This document shows, in pieces, positions 9,581 through 17,353 of a DNA stretch of 64,000 nucleotides. Source of the DNA: Stanieria sp. NIES-3757. GTDB lineage: Bacteria; Cyanobacteriota; Cyanobacteriia; Cyanobacteriales; Xenococcaceae. The stretch is from the NCBI GenBank assembly GCA_002355455.1, contig AP017375.1:372001-436000 (forward strand). The letters run 5' to 3'. How positions within the stretch are numbered: the stretch's first letter is position 1; each line of letters starts with the position of its first letter. Position numbers and translations under genes: made by a program. Under the pieces are notes generated by a model that saw nothing but the letters and a program-made list of their open reading frames with translations, ran no database searches and was not told the DNA's origin.

Positions 9581-9660
9581 GAAGTCAAAGCAGGTTCTGC
9601 CTCAAGTTTCGGAAAACCGTATTTTACTCGGATTTTCTCCTGACCTAAAATAGAAATTAG
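9581..9660 (+). promoter_or_regulatory. Candidate 5' leader element, copy 2 (upstream of DUF1825 gene)
   Basis: It carries the same 17 nt as 4430-4446 (GAAGTCAAAGCAGGTTC), preceded in both cases by TTGA plus one base. A -10-like AATATT (9570-9575) would place the transcript start at the motif. Downstream are the small stem CGG-AAAA-CCG and a GACCTA that could pair with AGGT, as in copy 1. It could be a shared leader RNA or a dispersed repeat. Confidence 0.4.
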
Positions 9661-9711
9661 CTAAAAAAAATCTATAAGCAAAAAAAAAATATATATACAG
9701 AGTAAAACTAT

Positions 9712-10029
9712 ATGGGATTTTTTGATTCTGAAGTAGTACAACAAGAAGCCAAAAAATTATTTGAAGACTATCAGTCTCTCATTCAATTGGGAAGCGAATA
9801 CGGTAAATTCGACCGCGAAGGCAAAAAAATTTTCATCCAACAAATGGAAGATCTGATGGAACGATATCGCATTTTTATGAAGCGTTTTGAACTTTCTGAA
9901 GATTTTATGGCACAAATGACCATTCAACAATTAAAAACGCAACTTGGTCAATTTGGCATGACTCCTCAGCAAATGTTTGACCAGATGAATATGACCTTAG
10001 AACGAATGAAATCTGAAATTGAACGATAA
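9712..10029 (+). CDS. DUF1825 family protein
   Basis: A 105-aa, all-helical, charged protein ('MGFFDSEVVQQEAKKLFEDYQ'; 'GMTPQQMFDQMNMTLERMK') that I recognise as DUF1825, conserved in cyanobacteria with no known function. There is no membrane segment. It converges with the PBP gene, whose stop lies 12 bases away. A poly-A stretch and the leader element precede it. Confidence 0.85.
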   Translation: MGFFDSEVVQQEAKKLFEDYQSLIQLGSEYGKFDREGKKIFIQQMEDLMERYRIFMKRFELSEDFMAQMTIQQLKTQLGQFGMTPQQMFDQMNMTLERMKSEIER

Positions 10030-10041
10030 TTTATCTCAAAT

Positions 10042-11955
10042 TTAAGGACGGGAAAATTTAGAAGTTGAAGGAAAATACTTCACAGGCTCTTGATCGAGAG
10101 CTTTGAGCATAAATGACCGCCAAATAGGTGCAGCGTAACTTCCACCTGTAACTCCTCTGCCTAAGCTTTGATAATTATCATTACCAATCCAAACCGCCGT
10201 AGCTAATTGAGGAACATAACCCACAAACCAAACATCTCTCTCAGAAGAAGTTGTTCCTGTCTTGCCTGCTGCTGGTCGACCAATACTAGCACTTTTTCCA
10301 GTTCCTTCAGCAATAACTCCTGTTAATACACTAGAAAGATTAGCTGTTGCCCAAGGGTTTAATAACAATTTGGGTTTAGGTCGATTGTCTAATAATAAAT
10401 TACCTTTGCTATCCGCTACTTGAACAATAATAGTTGGAGCGCTATGCCAACCGTTACTAGCAAAAGTTGCATAAGCTCCTGCCATCTCTAACGGTGTTAC
10501 ACCAATTGAACCTAAAGGCAAAGATATAACTGGCTCCAGTGGACTTTTAATTCCCAGAGAGCGACACACCTCAATTACCTTATCTAAGCCAACCGCTTTA
10601 CCTAGTTTAACTGCGGGTATATTAGCAGACTGAATTAAAGCTGTTCTCAAAGACATTAAGCCTGAAAATGAACCGCCATAGTTTTTGGGAGTGTAGTAAC
10701 CCGAAGGTACACGATAGGTAATCGGAGAATCATCAATAGTAGAGTATGGTGTGTACTTACCACTAGCAAAAGCTGTATAGTAAACAAAGGGTTTAAAGGA
10801 AGAACCTGGTTGACGACGAGATTGAATTGCACGATTGAATTGACTTTTATCGTAACCAACCCCACCAACTAAAGCTTTGACAAAATGAGTACGTGGATCA
10901 ACCGCTACCAAAGCAACTTGATCGGCACGAACCCCCCATCTTCTTAAATTTTGATGTCCTTGAGTAACAGTATCCTCTGCCATTTTTTGAAAATTATAGT
11001 CAATGGTAGTTTGAACACGCATACCACCTTGCATCACTGCATCTTGACCAAATCTTTCTTTTAATTCCGTAATAACTGCTTCGGTAATAAAAGGTAATCT
11101 ACTTCTACGCCAGGCAGTTGGTTTAGCTACGAGTAAAGGTTCTTGACGAGCTTGTTTTTCTTGTTCGGTACTAATCCACCCTAGTTCACGCATTCGCTTG
11201 AGAACAAGAGCTTGTCGTTCTTTGGTTTCAGTGTAGTTAATATAAGGGCTATACTGTTCTGGAGCTTGAATTAAACCTGCCATCATGGCAGCTTCGGCTA
11301 AATTTAACTCAGAAGCATTTTTATTAAAATAAGTTTCTGCTGCGGTTTGGACACCATAATTATTATGACCCCAATAAATATTATTGAGATACATATTTAA
11401 GATGTCATCTTTACTAAAAACTTGCTCGACTCGGATGGCAAGAATAGCCTCTGCTAGTTTTCGGCTAAAAGTACGTTCTCTCGTCAAAAATAGATTTTTA
11501 ATTAGCTGCATCGTTAGCGTAGAAGCACCTTCTGCTACACCTCCTCTTTGCCAGTTAACCCAAACAGCACGACCAATACTATAAGGATTAATCCCCTGAT
11601 GTTGATAAAAATGACTATCTTCGATCGCAATAACTGCTCGTTTTAATTCAGGAGAGATTTGATCTAGAGAAACTACTTCTCGATTGGCTTCACCGTGAAG
11701 ACTGGTTAGCAGTCGACCTTTAATGTCATAAATATAACTCGTTTCTGAAGGTTGATAGTTACGTAATACTCTCACATCGGGAAGATTACGAAAACTAATG
11801 GCTAATCCGACTAACCCCCCAGCAGCAATGGCACTAGTAATCATTGCAGTTCCTAAAACAGTTCCTCCTGCTGCTCTTACCATGCCAACCAAAAAGGAAG
11901 AAATAGCAGAGTCTTTGGGAAATTTTGGTTTTTGTCCAATAGCTTTAGACGACAC
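10042..11955 (-). CDS. Class A penicillin-binding protein (PBP1A family)
   Basis: A bifunctional peptidoglycan synthase of 637 aa: glycosyltransferase 51 plus transpeptidase. One transmembrane anchor lies near residues 22-52. The GT51 part has 'IAIEDSHFYQHQGI', 'GASTLTMQLIKNLFL' and 'KLAEAILAIRVEQ'. The transpeptidase part has the SxxK serine in 'RQPGSSFKPF', the SAN motif in 'IQSANIPAVKLG' and 'AGKTGTTSSERD'. All key motifs are present. The start is GTG. The protein spans the inner membrane with its catalytic domains in the periplasm. Confidence 0.95.
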   Translation of the reverse strand: MSSKAIGQKPKFPKDSAISSFLVGMVRAAGGTVLGTAMITSAIAAGGLVGLAISFRNLPDVRVLRNYQPSETSYIYDIKGRLLTSLHGEANREVVSLDQISPELKRAVIAIEDSHFYQHQGINPYSIGRAVWVNWQRGGVAEGASTLTMQLIKNLFLTRERTFSRKLAEAILAIRVEQVFSKDDILNMYLNNIYWGHNNYGVQTAAETYFNKNASELNLAEAAMMAGLIQAPEQYSPYINYTETKERQALVLKRMRELGWISTEQEKQARQEPLLVAKPTAWRRSRLPFITEAVITELKERFGQDAVMQGGMRVQTTIDYNFQKMAEDTVTQGHQNLRRWGVRADQVALVAVDPRTHFVKALVGGVGYDKSQFNRAIQSRRQPGSSFKPFVYYTAFASGKYTPYSTIDDSPITYRVPSGYYTPKNYGGSFSGLMSLRTALIQSANIPAVKLGKAVGLDKVIEVCRSLGIKSPLEPVISLPLGSIGVTPLEMAGAYATFASNGWHSAPTIIVQVADSKGNLLLDNRPKPKLLLNPWATANLSSVLTGVIAEGTGKSASIGRPAAGKTGTTSSERDVWFVGYVPQLATAVWIGNDNYQSLGRGVTGGSYAAPIWRSFMLKALDQEPVKYFPSTSKFSRP

Positions 11956-12174
11956 GATAGTTTCCTTCCTTGGCGATTGAGATTAGCCAAAATATTATGG
12001 TTGAATAGTTCATTATATTAGTTAAGTTAGAAATTAAAATAGCCTCTGACTAAGCAATCTTAGCTAAAAAAATTTAGCCCAGTGTGAATTGAGGAAAAAT
12101 TTTACCAATATCTTTGAAGAGATTTTTTTTAATTCTTCTTTTTTTGTTTTGATTGTGTTATTATTTTGAAGCAC

Positions 12175-12246
12175 GGGCGATTAGCTCAGCGGTAGAGCGC
12201 CTGCCTTACAAGCAGGATGCCACTGGTTCAAATCCAGTATCGCCCA
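12175..12246 (+). tRNA. tRNA-Val (anticodon UAC)
   Basis: A 72-nt cloverleaf: acceptor GGGCGAT pairs with ATCGCCC, the D-arm is GCTC/GAGC, the anticodon stem is CCTGC/GCAGG with loop CTTACAA (anticodon TAC), and the T-arm is CTGG-TTCAAAT-CCAG. Discriminator A; CCA is not encoded. The mobile-DNA scar begins about 30 bases downstream. Confidence 0.95.
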
Positions 12247-12275
12247 TTTAACACAACCAGCGTCACAGCTTGGGA

Positions 12276-12531
12276 TTAAGTTTGTCTAACGCTATCACTA
12301 ACTATTGAAAACAAATTGGGATATAGTTCTATGTTTAATTGATTCCACACTTTTTTTCTTTTCCACTGCTCAAAATACGTTCTCACGGTTGACCAATGGG
12401 GAAAATCATGGGGTAGCGAACGCCATTGACAGCCTTCTTTGAGTAAATACAATATAGCGTTAACTACTTCTCTGAAGTCAGTTTCTCTTGTTCTTCCCCG
12501 TTTTTTGGCTTTTGGCAGCAAGGGTTCTATA
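12276..12531 (-). pseudogene. Outer IS5-type transposase, main fragment
   Basis: Read on the minus strand from 12531, this is the body of an IS5-family N-terminal (DUF4096-type) transposase part: 'EPLLPKAKKRGRTRETDF', 'LLKEGCQWRSLPHDFPHWST'. Its first 18 residues lie at 13514-13567 on the far side of an inserted IS. Joining the two pieces restores 'AESEWEIIEPLLPK' in frame. The frame ends at 12276 after 'SDSVRQT'; the DDE catalytic half of this older element is missing. It is a remnant. Confidence 0.85.
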
Positions 12532-12547
12532 GAACCCATTTGAGATC

Positions 12548-12631
12548 TCACGAAGAGACTGAAAGCCGCTTAAGCATTAATCTGACGAAGCAGAGATCGA
12601 TCTTGGCAGTCGCATGAGATAAAGTTCGCTC
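12548..12631 (-). pseudogene. Detached C-terminus of IS5-type orfB
   Basis: After the small palindromic insertion the original reading continues on the minus strand as 'RTLSHATAKIDLCFVRLMLK' and then 'RLSVSS', with TGA at 12548-12550, 16 bases inside the IS end. This is the usual C-terminal tail of IS5-type transposases. The insertion brings an in-frame TAG, so about 26 residues are cut off. Confidence 0.8.
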
Positions 12632-12674
12632 AACAGCGCGATTCTACAAGCGGAGGAAACCTCCGCGTATCTCG
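12632..12674. repeat. 43-nt palindromic element inserted in orfB
   Basis: An inner stem GCGGAGG-AAA-CCTCCGC and outer inverted ends GCGCGA/TCGCGC. It is flanked by 5-bp direct repeats CGCTC (12627-12631 and 12675-12679), as expected for a transposed unit. Total added length is 48 nt (16 codons), so the frame is kept, but it contains an in-frame TAG on the coding strand. Confidence 0.8.
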
Positions 12675-13158
12675 CGCTCAAAGTTTTTAACCAAACTTTT
12701 ACAACGCTCCATCCAAGCGTTTGAGCGTTCAATCACCCAGCGAGCAACAGCAGGAACAAATCCAGATTTCCCTTGCGCTGCCTTCTCTTGTTTCGAGGGT
12801 TTGGTGGACAGTTCAAACTTGATTTTCGTCATGATCTCGGGATAAACTTGCTCCAATTGCTCAGTCAAATGTTCGGGATGATATCCGTGGTCTAGCAAAA
12901 TAGTGAGCTTCGGAAGGTTAACGGGTTTTGACTGGAAATAGTCAATATTTAGCGTCAGCATCTCAATCAATCCTGCATCATCCGAGACATTTGCTGGTGT
13001 GCAGTGGGTAAAGAAAGGAAATCCCAGTGTATCAATTGCCAGATGTCTTTTAATCCCATTCGTGGCTTTGTAAAAACAAAAGCCTTTGGAAGCGACACTG
13101 GCATTACAGGTATTTTTCACGGCTTGAGAGTCAATGATTATTAATGTTGTCCACTTAG
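12644..13158 (-). pseudogene. IS5-family transposase orfB, DDE part, truncated
   Basis: This is the catalytic half of the inner IS transposase, reached from orfA by -1 frameshifting. The readable sequence runs 'PKWTTLIIIDSQAVKNT' with the first Asp, 'LTILLDHGYHPEHL' with the second Asp, and 'WVIERSNAWMERCKSLVKNF' with the catalytic Glu, so the DDE triad is present. Translation ends early at 12644 inside the 43-nt palindromic insertion, replacing the last ~26 residues with 'EIRGGFLRL'. An independent ATG (MKNTCNASV) occurs at 13120. Activity is doubtful but not excluded. Confidence 0.85.
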
Positions 13159-13455
13159 GTTTTTTTTAACCTGCTGACGTACTTGTTCATGTAAGGCATT
13201 CATGAGCTTTTCAAACACCCCTACCTTTCGCCACTGCTTGTAGTGCCAATAGACAGTTGAGTAGGGAGGTAAATCTTTGGGCAAGTCTGCCCAATTACAA
13301 CCATTTTTGAGTTGATAGAGTATTCCGTCAAGGATTTCTCGCCTTGTCCAATTGGCAGGTCGGGTTTGCTTCTTAGTCGGCAATATCTTAACTAACAGGG
13401 GTTCTAGAATTTCCCATTCTTCATCGCTAAGGCTACTGGAATACTTCATGGTCAA
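13141..13455 (-). CDS. IS5-family transposase orfA
   Basis: The 104-aa N-terminal frame of the inner IS: 'LSDEEWEILEPLLVKILP', 'ILDGILYQLKNGCNWADLPK' and 'PYSTVYWHYKQW' (DUF4096-type DNA-binding part). Near its end the codons GTT AAA AAA AAC (13170-13159) contain the slippery heptamer A AAA AAC; a -1 shift there continues into orfB without a stop. This two-frame design is normal for this group of IS5-family elements. Confidence 0.9.
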   Translation of the reverse strand: MTMKYSSSLSDEEWEILEPLLVKILPTKKQTRPANWTRREILDGILYQLKNGCNWADLPKDLPPYSTVYWHYKQWRKVGVFEKLMNALHEQVRQQVKKNLSGQH

Positions 13456-13513
13456 TGAATTTTGATACTTTCGAGAACTTTAAGTCCATACTTGGAAGAT
13501 GTCAAATGGGTTC

Positions 13514-13567
13514 TATAATTTCCCATTCTGACTCAGCTAGATCAGAGGGATAACCTCTTCTTCCCAT
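13514..13567 (-). pseudogene. Outer IS5-type transposase, N-terminal fragment
   Basis: Eighteen codons from ATG at 13567 (MGRRGYPSDLAESEWEII) stop exactly at the junction with the inner IS. They join in frame with 12531 leftward, showing that the inner element split this gene. Confidence 0.85.
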
Positions 13568-13867
13568 CTAATTTAATTGAATCCAACTCTACTTTTTTAC
13601 AACTCAATTTCTCTCTTTTCTCTCTTCTTTATTTTCTTTTTACAAACAGTCTCTTACAATATTGAGCGATTATGGATACTGTCGGTATAGGCGTTCGCTT
13701 TAAATGTTTGAGAATCTGTAATTCTACGTCTATTATCTGGTCTGGCTTCTAGCCAACGATAGTCAAGTTTCTCTTAATTTTAATTTTCGGAGAGTGACAG
13801 AAGAGGGTTATTTCGTCTACTAACTCTTAGTAGAATCTAGTCTAAAGTTTAGCCACGTATGAACGTC
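13568..13867 (-). other. Mobile-DNA debris without an intact gene
   Basis: There is no complete gene. On the minus strand a coding-like stretch of about 40 codons ('KLDYRWLEARPDNRRRITDS' and onward, ending in TAA near 13660) is bounded by stops upstream. It may be a decayed part of the element that left the TnsB-like fragment. I cannot assign it. Confidence 0.35.
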
Positions 13868-14323
13868 TCAACCAGCGATCGCACATTCAGAATAACCCTG
13901 TAATTTAGTGTAGTAATTGGAAATACACCGAATCCAACGATTATTTATGTAAGCATAGGCTATTTCGTAGTCAAATGGATCGTAACGAATTGGGACATCT
14001 TGGTTCTCTACCGAATAAAATTCGTCTGACCAATAATCAATACGGTTGATTCTAACTCCCTTGCTAGATTGTACTTTAGCAGTACCTTTTGGGGTAGAAG
14101 GCAAAGTTAAAATTTTAAATTGTTCGTCATACTTAATTGTTTGGTGAGGACGAGAACCAGTTTTTGCTATGCCAAATTCAAATGCTTGCTGGGGAGACAT
14201 TCCGTCTAAAGCAGGATGCTCTTTGCGATCGTAAACTCCGTAACAGTAGCCATTAACAAAATAATCGTATAGTTCATCTAATGCCCAGACTGCAAGATTT
14301 TTTGGATTATTGACATTGAACAT
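13868..14323 (-). pseudogene. TnsB/Mu-type transposase, C-terminal fragment
   Basis: The 151 residues match the last part of a Mu/TnsB-family (rve plus Mu C-terminal domain) transposase. The end of the catalytic region has 'DRKEHPALDGMSPQQAF', followed by the beta-barrel domain ('GVRINRIDYWSDEF', 'VPIRYDPFDYEIAYAYINNRW'). The catalytic DDE core is absent because the frame opens only at 14323. The C-terminus degrades into stops after 'LQGYSECAIAG' at a HIP1 site. No tnsA, tnsC, tniQ, Cas gene or CRISPR array remains nearby. It may be a relic of a Tn7-like element near tRNA-Val. Confidence 0.7.
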
Positions 14324-14402
14324 TAAACATTAATAAATGGTAACTGGTAACTGAAATGACATCCCTTACCGATGATCTCAAAAGTATAAAATGTCATGCT
14401 AA

Positions 14403-15764
14403 ATGGAGCATAGCGGAATGAAACGTTTCGTCAACTTGATGAAAAATCAAGATTCTTCGCGCCACTTCGTTAAGATTAAATTTACTAGAAGAAATTGGCA
14501 AATTGTGCTTATCAGCCTCTTTTTTGGTTGCTTTGTTCTATTAATTACTAGTTGTCAACTTCAAGTTCAAACTAACGACAACTTTGTCAGGATAACGCTG
14601 TGGCACGGCATTAATCCTCCAGAAAATCGGGATGTTTTTAATGAATTAGTGGCGAATTTTAATCAAAGTCACCCAGATATAGAAGTAGAAGCATTGTATA
14701 TTGGGCAACCTGATGCTCAGTTACCCAAGATTTTTGCTGCTACTGTTAGTGAACAACCACCAGATCTGTTATGGTTTGTCGCTCAAATTACGGGAAAATT
14801 AGCTCAGTTAGATGCCCTTTTACCTCTAGAAAACTGGTTAAATAATTCCCCGATTCGCCAAGAAATTGATCCAGCAATGTTGCCTTCGATGGAACTAAAT
14901 GGACATATTTTATCCGTTCCTTTTGCTACTAATAATGCAGCTATTTTTTATCGTCCTAGTTTATTTGAACAAGCAGGAATTAATAAGTTACCCGAGACTT
15001 GGGAAGAGTTGAAAAAAGTAGCTCAACAATTAAGTAAAGATACTAACGGCGATCGCCGTATCGATCAACATGGTATTTTATTATCTTTAGGCAAAGGAGA
15101 ATGGACGGTATTTACCTGGTTGCCTTTTATTTATAGTGCAGGGGGAGAATTATTAACAGACAATCAACCTAATTTAGTTAATCAAGGTGTAATTGAGGCA
15201 TTACAATTGGGTGCAGATCTAGTCCAAGAAAATCTCGCCATTTTATCTGCACCAGAAAGAGGATACGAACTAGATAGTTTTCTCGGTGGTTCAGCAGCTA
15301 TGCAAATAACAGGTCCTTGGACACTAGCACAACTGCAAGAAACCAAGACAGATTATGGTGTATTTCCTTTTCCTGCTAACAAAACTCAAGCTGCGGTGAT
15401 TGGGGGAGAAAATTTATTTGTGTTTAAAACTACTCCTGAGAGAGAAAGAGCTTGCCTCAAATTTTTAGAATATATTTTAAGTGAAGAATTTCAAACTAAT
15501 TGGGCATTAAAAACAGGTTATTTACCAATTAATCTCAAATCTCAACAAAGTACAGAATATCAACAATTTATTGCTCAAAATCCCGTCTTAGAAGTATTTT
15601 TAAAACAAATGAAAACAGCGCGATCGCGTCCAATTATTCCCCAATATAACCGTCTTTCTGAAAATTTAGGTAGAGCGATCGAGGCAGTCTTGTTAGGCAA
15701 AGAAACACCTGAAACCGCTTTAGCCAAATCTCAACAACGATTGGAACTAATTTTTAGTAATTAA
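14403..15764 (+). CDS. Sugar ABC transporter substrate-binding lipoprotein
   Basis: A 453-aa extracellular solute-binding protein of family 1 (maltose/UgpB type), which captures a sugar or glycerol derivative in the periplasm for an ABC importer. A basic N-terminus and hydrophobic stretch end in the lipobox 'LITSC', so the mature protein is probably lipid-anchored. Typical motifs are 'ITLWHGINPPENRDVFNEL', 'PDLLWFV' and 'SAAMQITGPW'. The assigned ATG at 14403 leaves about 50 residues before the lipobox Cys; ATG at 14418 or 14439 would give a more usual signal peptide. No permease or ATPase genes are adjacent, so it works with parts encoded elsewhere. Confidence 0.9.
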   Translation: MEHSGMKRFVNLMKNQDSSRHFVKIKFTRRNWQIVLISLFFGCFVLLITSCQLQVQTNDNFVRITLWHGINPPENRDVFNELVANFNQSHPDIEVEALYIGQPDAQLPKIFAATVSEQPPDLLWFVAQITGKLAQLDALLPLENWLNNSPIRQEIDPAMLPSMELNGHILSVPFATNNAAIFYRPSLFEQAGINKLPETWEELKKVAQQLSKDTNGDRRIDQHGILLSLGKGEWTVFTWLPFIYSAGGELLTDNQPNLVNQGVIEALQLGADLVQENLAILSAPERGYELDSFLGGSAAMQITGPWTLAQLQETKTDYGVFPFPANKTQAAVIGGENLFVFKTTPERERACLKFLEYILSEEFQTNWALKTGYLPINLKSQQSTEYQQFIAQNPVLEVFLKQMKTARSRPIIPQYNRLSENLGRAIEAVLLGKETPETALAKSQQRLELIFSN

Positions 15765-15842
15765 AATCTAAATAGATAGATACAATATATTCAGTCAACC
15801 AAAACAATTAAAAATCAGATCAATAATCTATCGCTCGATTAG

Positions 15843-16433
15843 TTGACGATGACAATAGCTACTGTGACATTTAACCTGTTAATGATTCATTATTTTGGTG
15901 CATTTTTACCTTCTATCCCAATAGATAGTATATTTTCCACTCAAGGCATTATGGTGATGCTGTTGGTGGCTTATGCTGGCGCAATGTGGATGTTTCTCAG
16001 TAGTGCGCCCAAAGTTTATACAATTATGGTTTCCGATCTCAAAGTTGCCCAACAATTTTATGAAGGTCTATTAGATCTACCAACTGCGGATGTACCGCTA
16101 CAGTACTATTACAATTATGAACAAACTCTAGGTGCAGGCGCGATCGATCCTTTATATATGTCAACGACTGTGACTAATCCTAGTTTAGGAGCTTCGGATG
16201 GACTTTGGTATCAACTGAAAAAGAATACTCAACTCCACGTTATTTCAGGTGCTAGCCTAGGTAGCAAAAGTCGTCAACGTCACGTTTGTTTTGACCATGA
16301 GTGTTTAGAACAAGTATTGTTAAGAATACAAGCACGACGTTTACGATATAAAATTCGACGTGATAAACCATTAAACTTTTTAGTTAAAGATTATGACGAT
16401 CGTGTAATTGAAATGGCAGAGGTTTCTAACTAA
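15843..16433 (+). CDS. Membrane-anchored VOC/glyoxalase-like protein
   Basis: A 196-aa protein with an N-terminal hydrophobic region of one or two segments (about 5-60) and then a domain resembling the VOC/glyoxalase fold ('YTIMVSDLKVAQQFYEGLLDLP', ending 'FLVKDYDDRVIEMAEV'). Cyanobacteria carry conserved proteins of this type without known substrate. The usual metal ligands are not obvious to me, so I make no catalytic claim. It converges with hisG. Confidence 0.65.
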   Translation: MTMTIATVTFNLLMIHYFGAFLPSIPIDSIFSTQGIMVMLLVAYAGAMWMFLSSAPKVYTIMVSDLKVAQQFYEGLLDLPTADVPLQYYYNYEQTLGAGAIDPLYMSTTVTNPSLGASDGLWYQLKKNTQLHVISGASLGSKSRQRHVCFDHECLEQVLLRIQARRLRYKIRRDKPLNFLVKDYDDRVIEMAEVSN

Positions 16434-16467
16434 TAATTTCTGGCAAACTATCTTAGCAGTAATGTTT

Positions 16468-16495
16468 CAAAAAAAGCGGGAATCAAACCCCCGCC
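16468..16495 (-). terminator. Intrinsic terminator of hisG
   Basis: On the minus strand the stem GCGGG-loop-CCCGC (16494-16490 with 16480-16476) is followed directly by seven T residues, 17 bases after the hisG stop. It lies between convergent genes and may also slow transcription from the other side. Confidence 0.85.
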
Positions 16496-16511
16496 TTAGC
16501 AACCTATTGAT

Positions 16512-17150
16512 TTAGGCATTAATTAAACTGCGTATTTTAGTAATTAGATTGTGTAACTCAGATTGATTGAGACGATAACTCAAAGGATGAGCAATTAATC
16601 TAGCTGTACTTTCGTACAAAACATCAATTTCAATTAAGCCATTTTCTTTTAAAGTTTTTCCTGTTGAAACTAGATCGACAATTGCCTCAGACATACCTGT
16701 AATCGGGCCTAACTCTACTGAACCAGATAGGGGTACGATTTCCACAGGTAAATCTATTTTCCGAAAATATTCCCTGGCACAGTTAACAAATTTCGAGGCT
16801 ACTCTACCATTAGGCGGTAATTCTACTGAACTACGATAACTACTGGCTTTTGGTACAGCTACCGACATCCGACAATAACCAAATTTTAGATCGGTTAGGT
16901 TAGCTACTTCTGGCTGCTTTTCTCGCAAAACATCATAACCAACAATACCCAACTGAGCTTGTCCATATTCTACATAAACGGGAACATCTTGCGCCCTGAC
17001 TAATAAAGCTGTAGCGGTGTTGGTAGGATCGCTGATTTGTAATTGACGATTACTTTTATCGAGAAACGCACTAAAATCTAAACCAACTTGTTTAAATAAT
17101 TCGATGCTATCAGTTAACAACGCACCTTTGGGTAAAGCAATAGTAATCAT
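16512..17150 (-). CDS. hisG: ATP phosphoribosyltransferase, short form HisG
   Basis: The first enzyme of histidine synthesis, joining ATP and PRPP. The 212-aa length and lack of a C-terminal regulatory domain mark the short form, which in known systems works with HisZ; no hisZ is visible here. Motifs include 'IALPKGALL' at the N-terminus, 'LGIVGYDVL', and the PRPP-binding region '[20 protein letters not shown]'. It is alone, convergent to the VOC gene, with a clear terminator. Confidence 0.95.
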   Translation of the reverse strand: MITIALPKGALLTDSIELFKQVGLDFSAFLDKSNRQLQISDPTNTATALLVRAQDVPVYVEYGQAQLGIVGYDVLREKQPEVANLTDLKFGYCRMSVAVPKASSYRSSVELPPNGRVASKFVNCAREYFRKIDLPVEIVPLSGSVELGPITGMSEAIVDLVSTGKTLKENGLIEIDVLYESTARLIAHPLSYRLNQSELHNLITKIRSLINA

Positions 17151-17353
17151 GTAATTTCTAACTTAAGCGAATAACTACCAACAGATAAGATACATGACTA
17201 AGCTTACATTAATTATTGGTAAGTAATTAATTTTGCACAACTACTTAGCTTTCTGATTCGTGTTCTTACAAATTGAAAAGTACATAATAGACAGAATATT
17301 TGACAACTCCGAATTGATCGCTGATAACATTGGAAAGAAAATTTTCTAACTGA

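Larger units (their letters stand above)
12532..13513 (-). mobile_element. IS5-family insertion sequence, about 982 bp
   Basis: The ends match as inverted repeats: GAACCCATTTGAGATCT on the left and, reverse-complemented, GAACCCATTTGACATCT on the right (16 of 17). TATA flanks both sides (12528-12531, 13514-13517), a likely 4-bp target duplication. The shared flank can also be read as 10 bp, GGGTTCTATA, because the target itself contains GGGTTC. It carries two overlapping transposase frames joined by a -1 slippery site. The element sits inside the older IS5-type gene and is itself broken by a 43-nt palindromic insertion. Confidence 0.88.

Noticed and set aside
12175-14323. A complete CRISPR-associated transposon beside tRNA-Val
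   Set aside because: Only a TnsB-like C-terminal fragment exists; no Cas12k, TnsC, TniQ, array or transposon ends can be identified.
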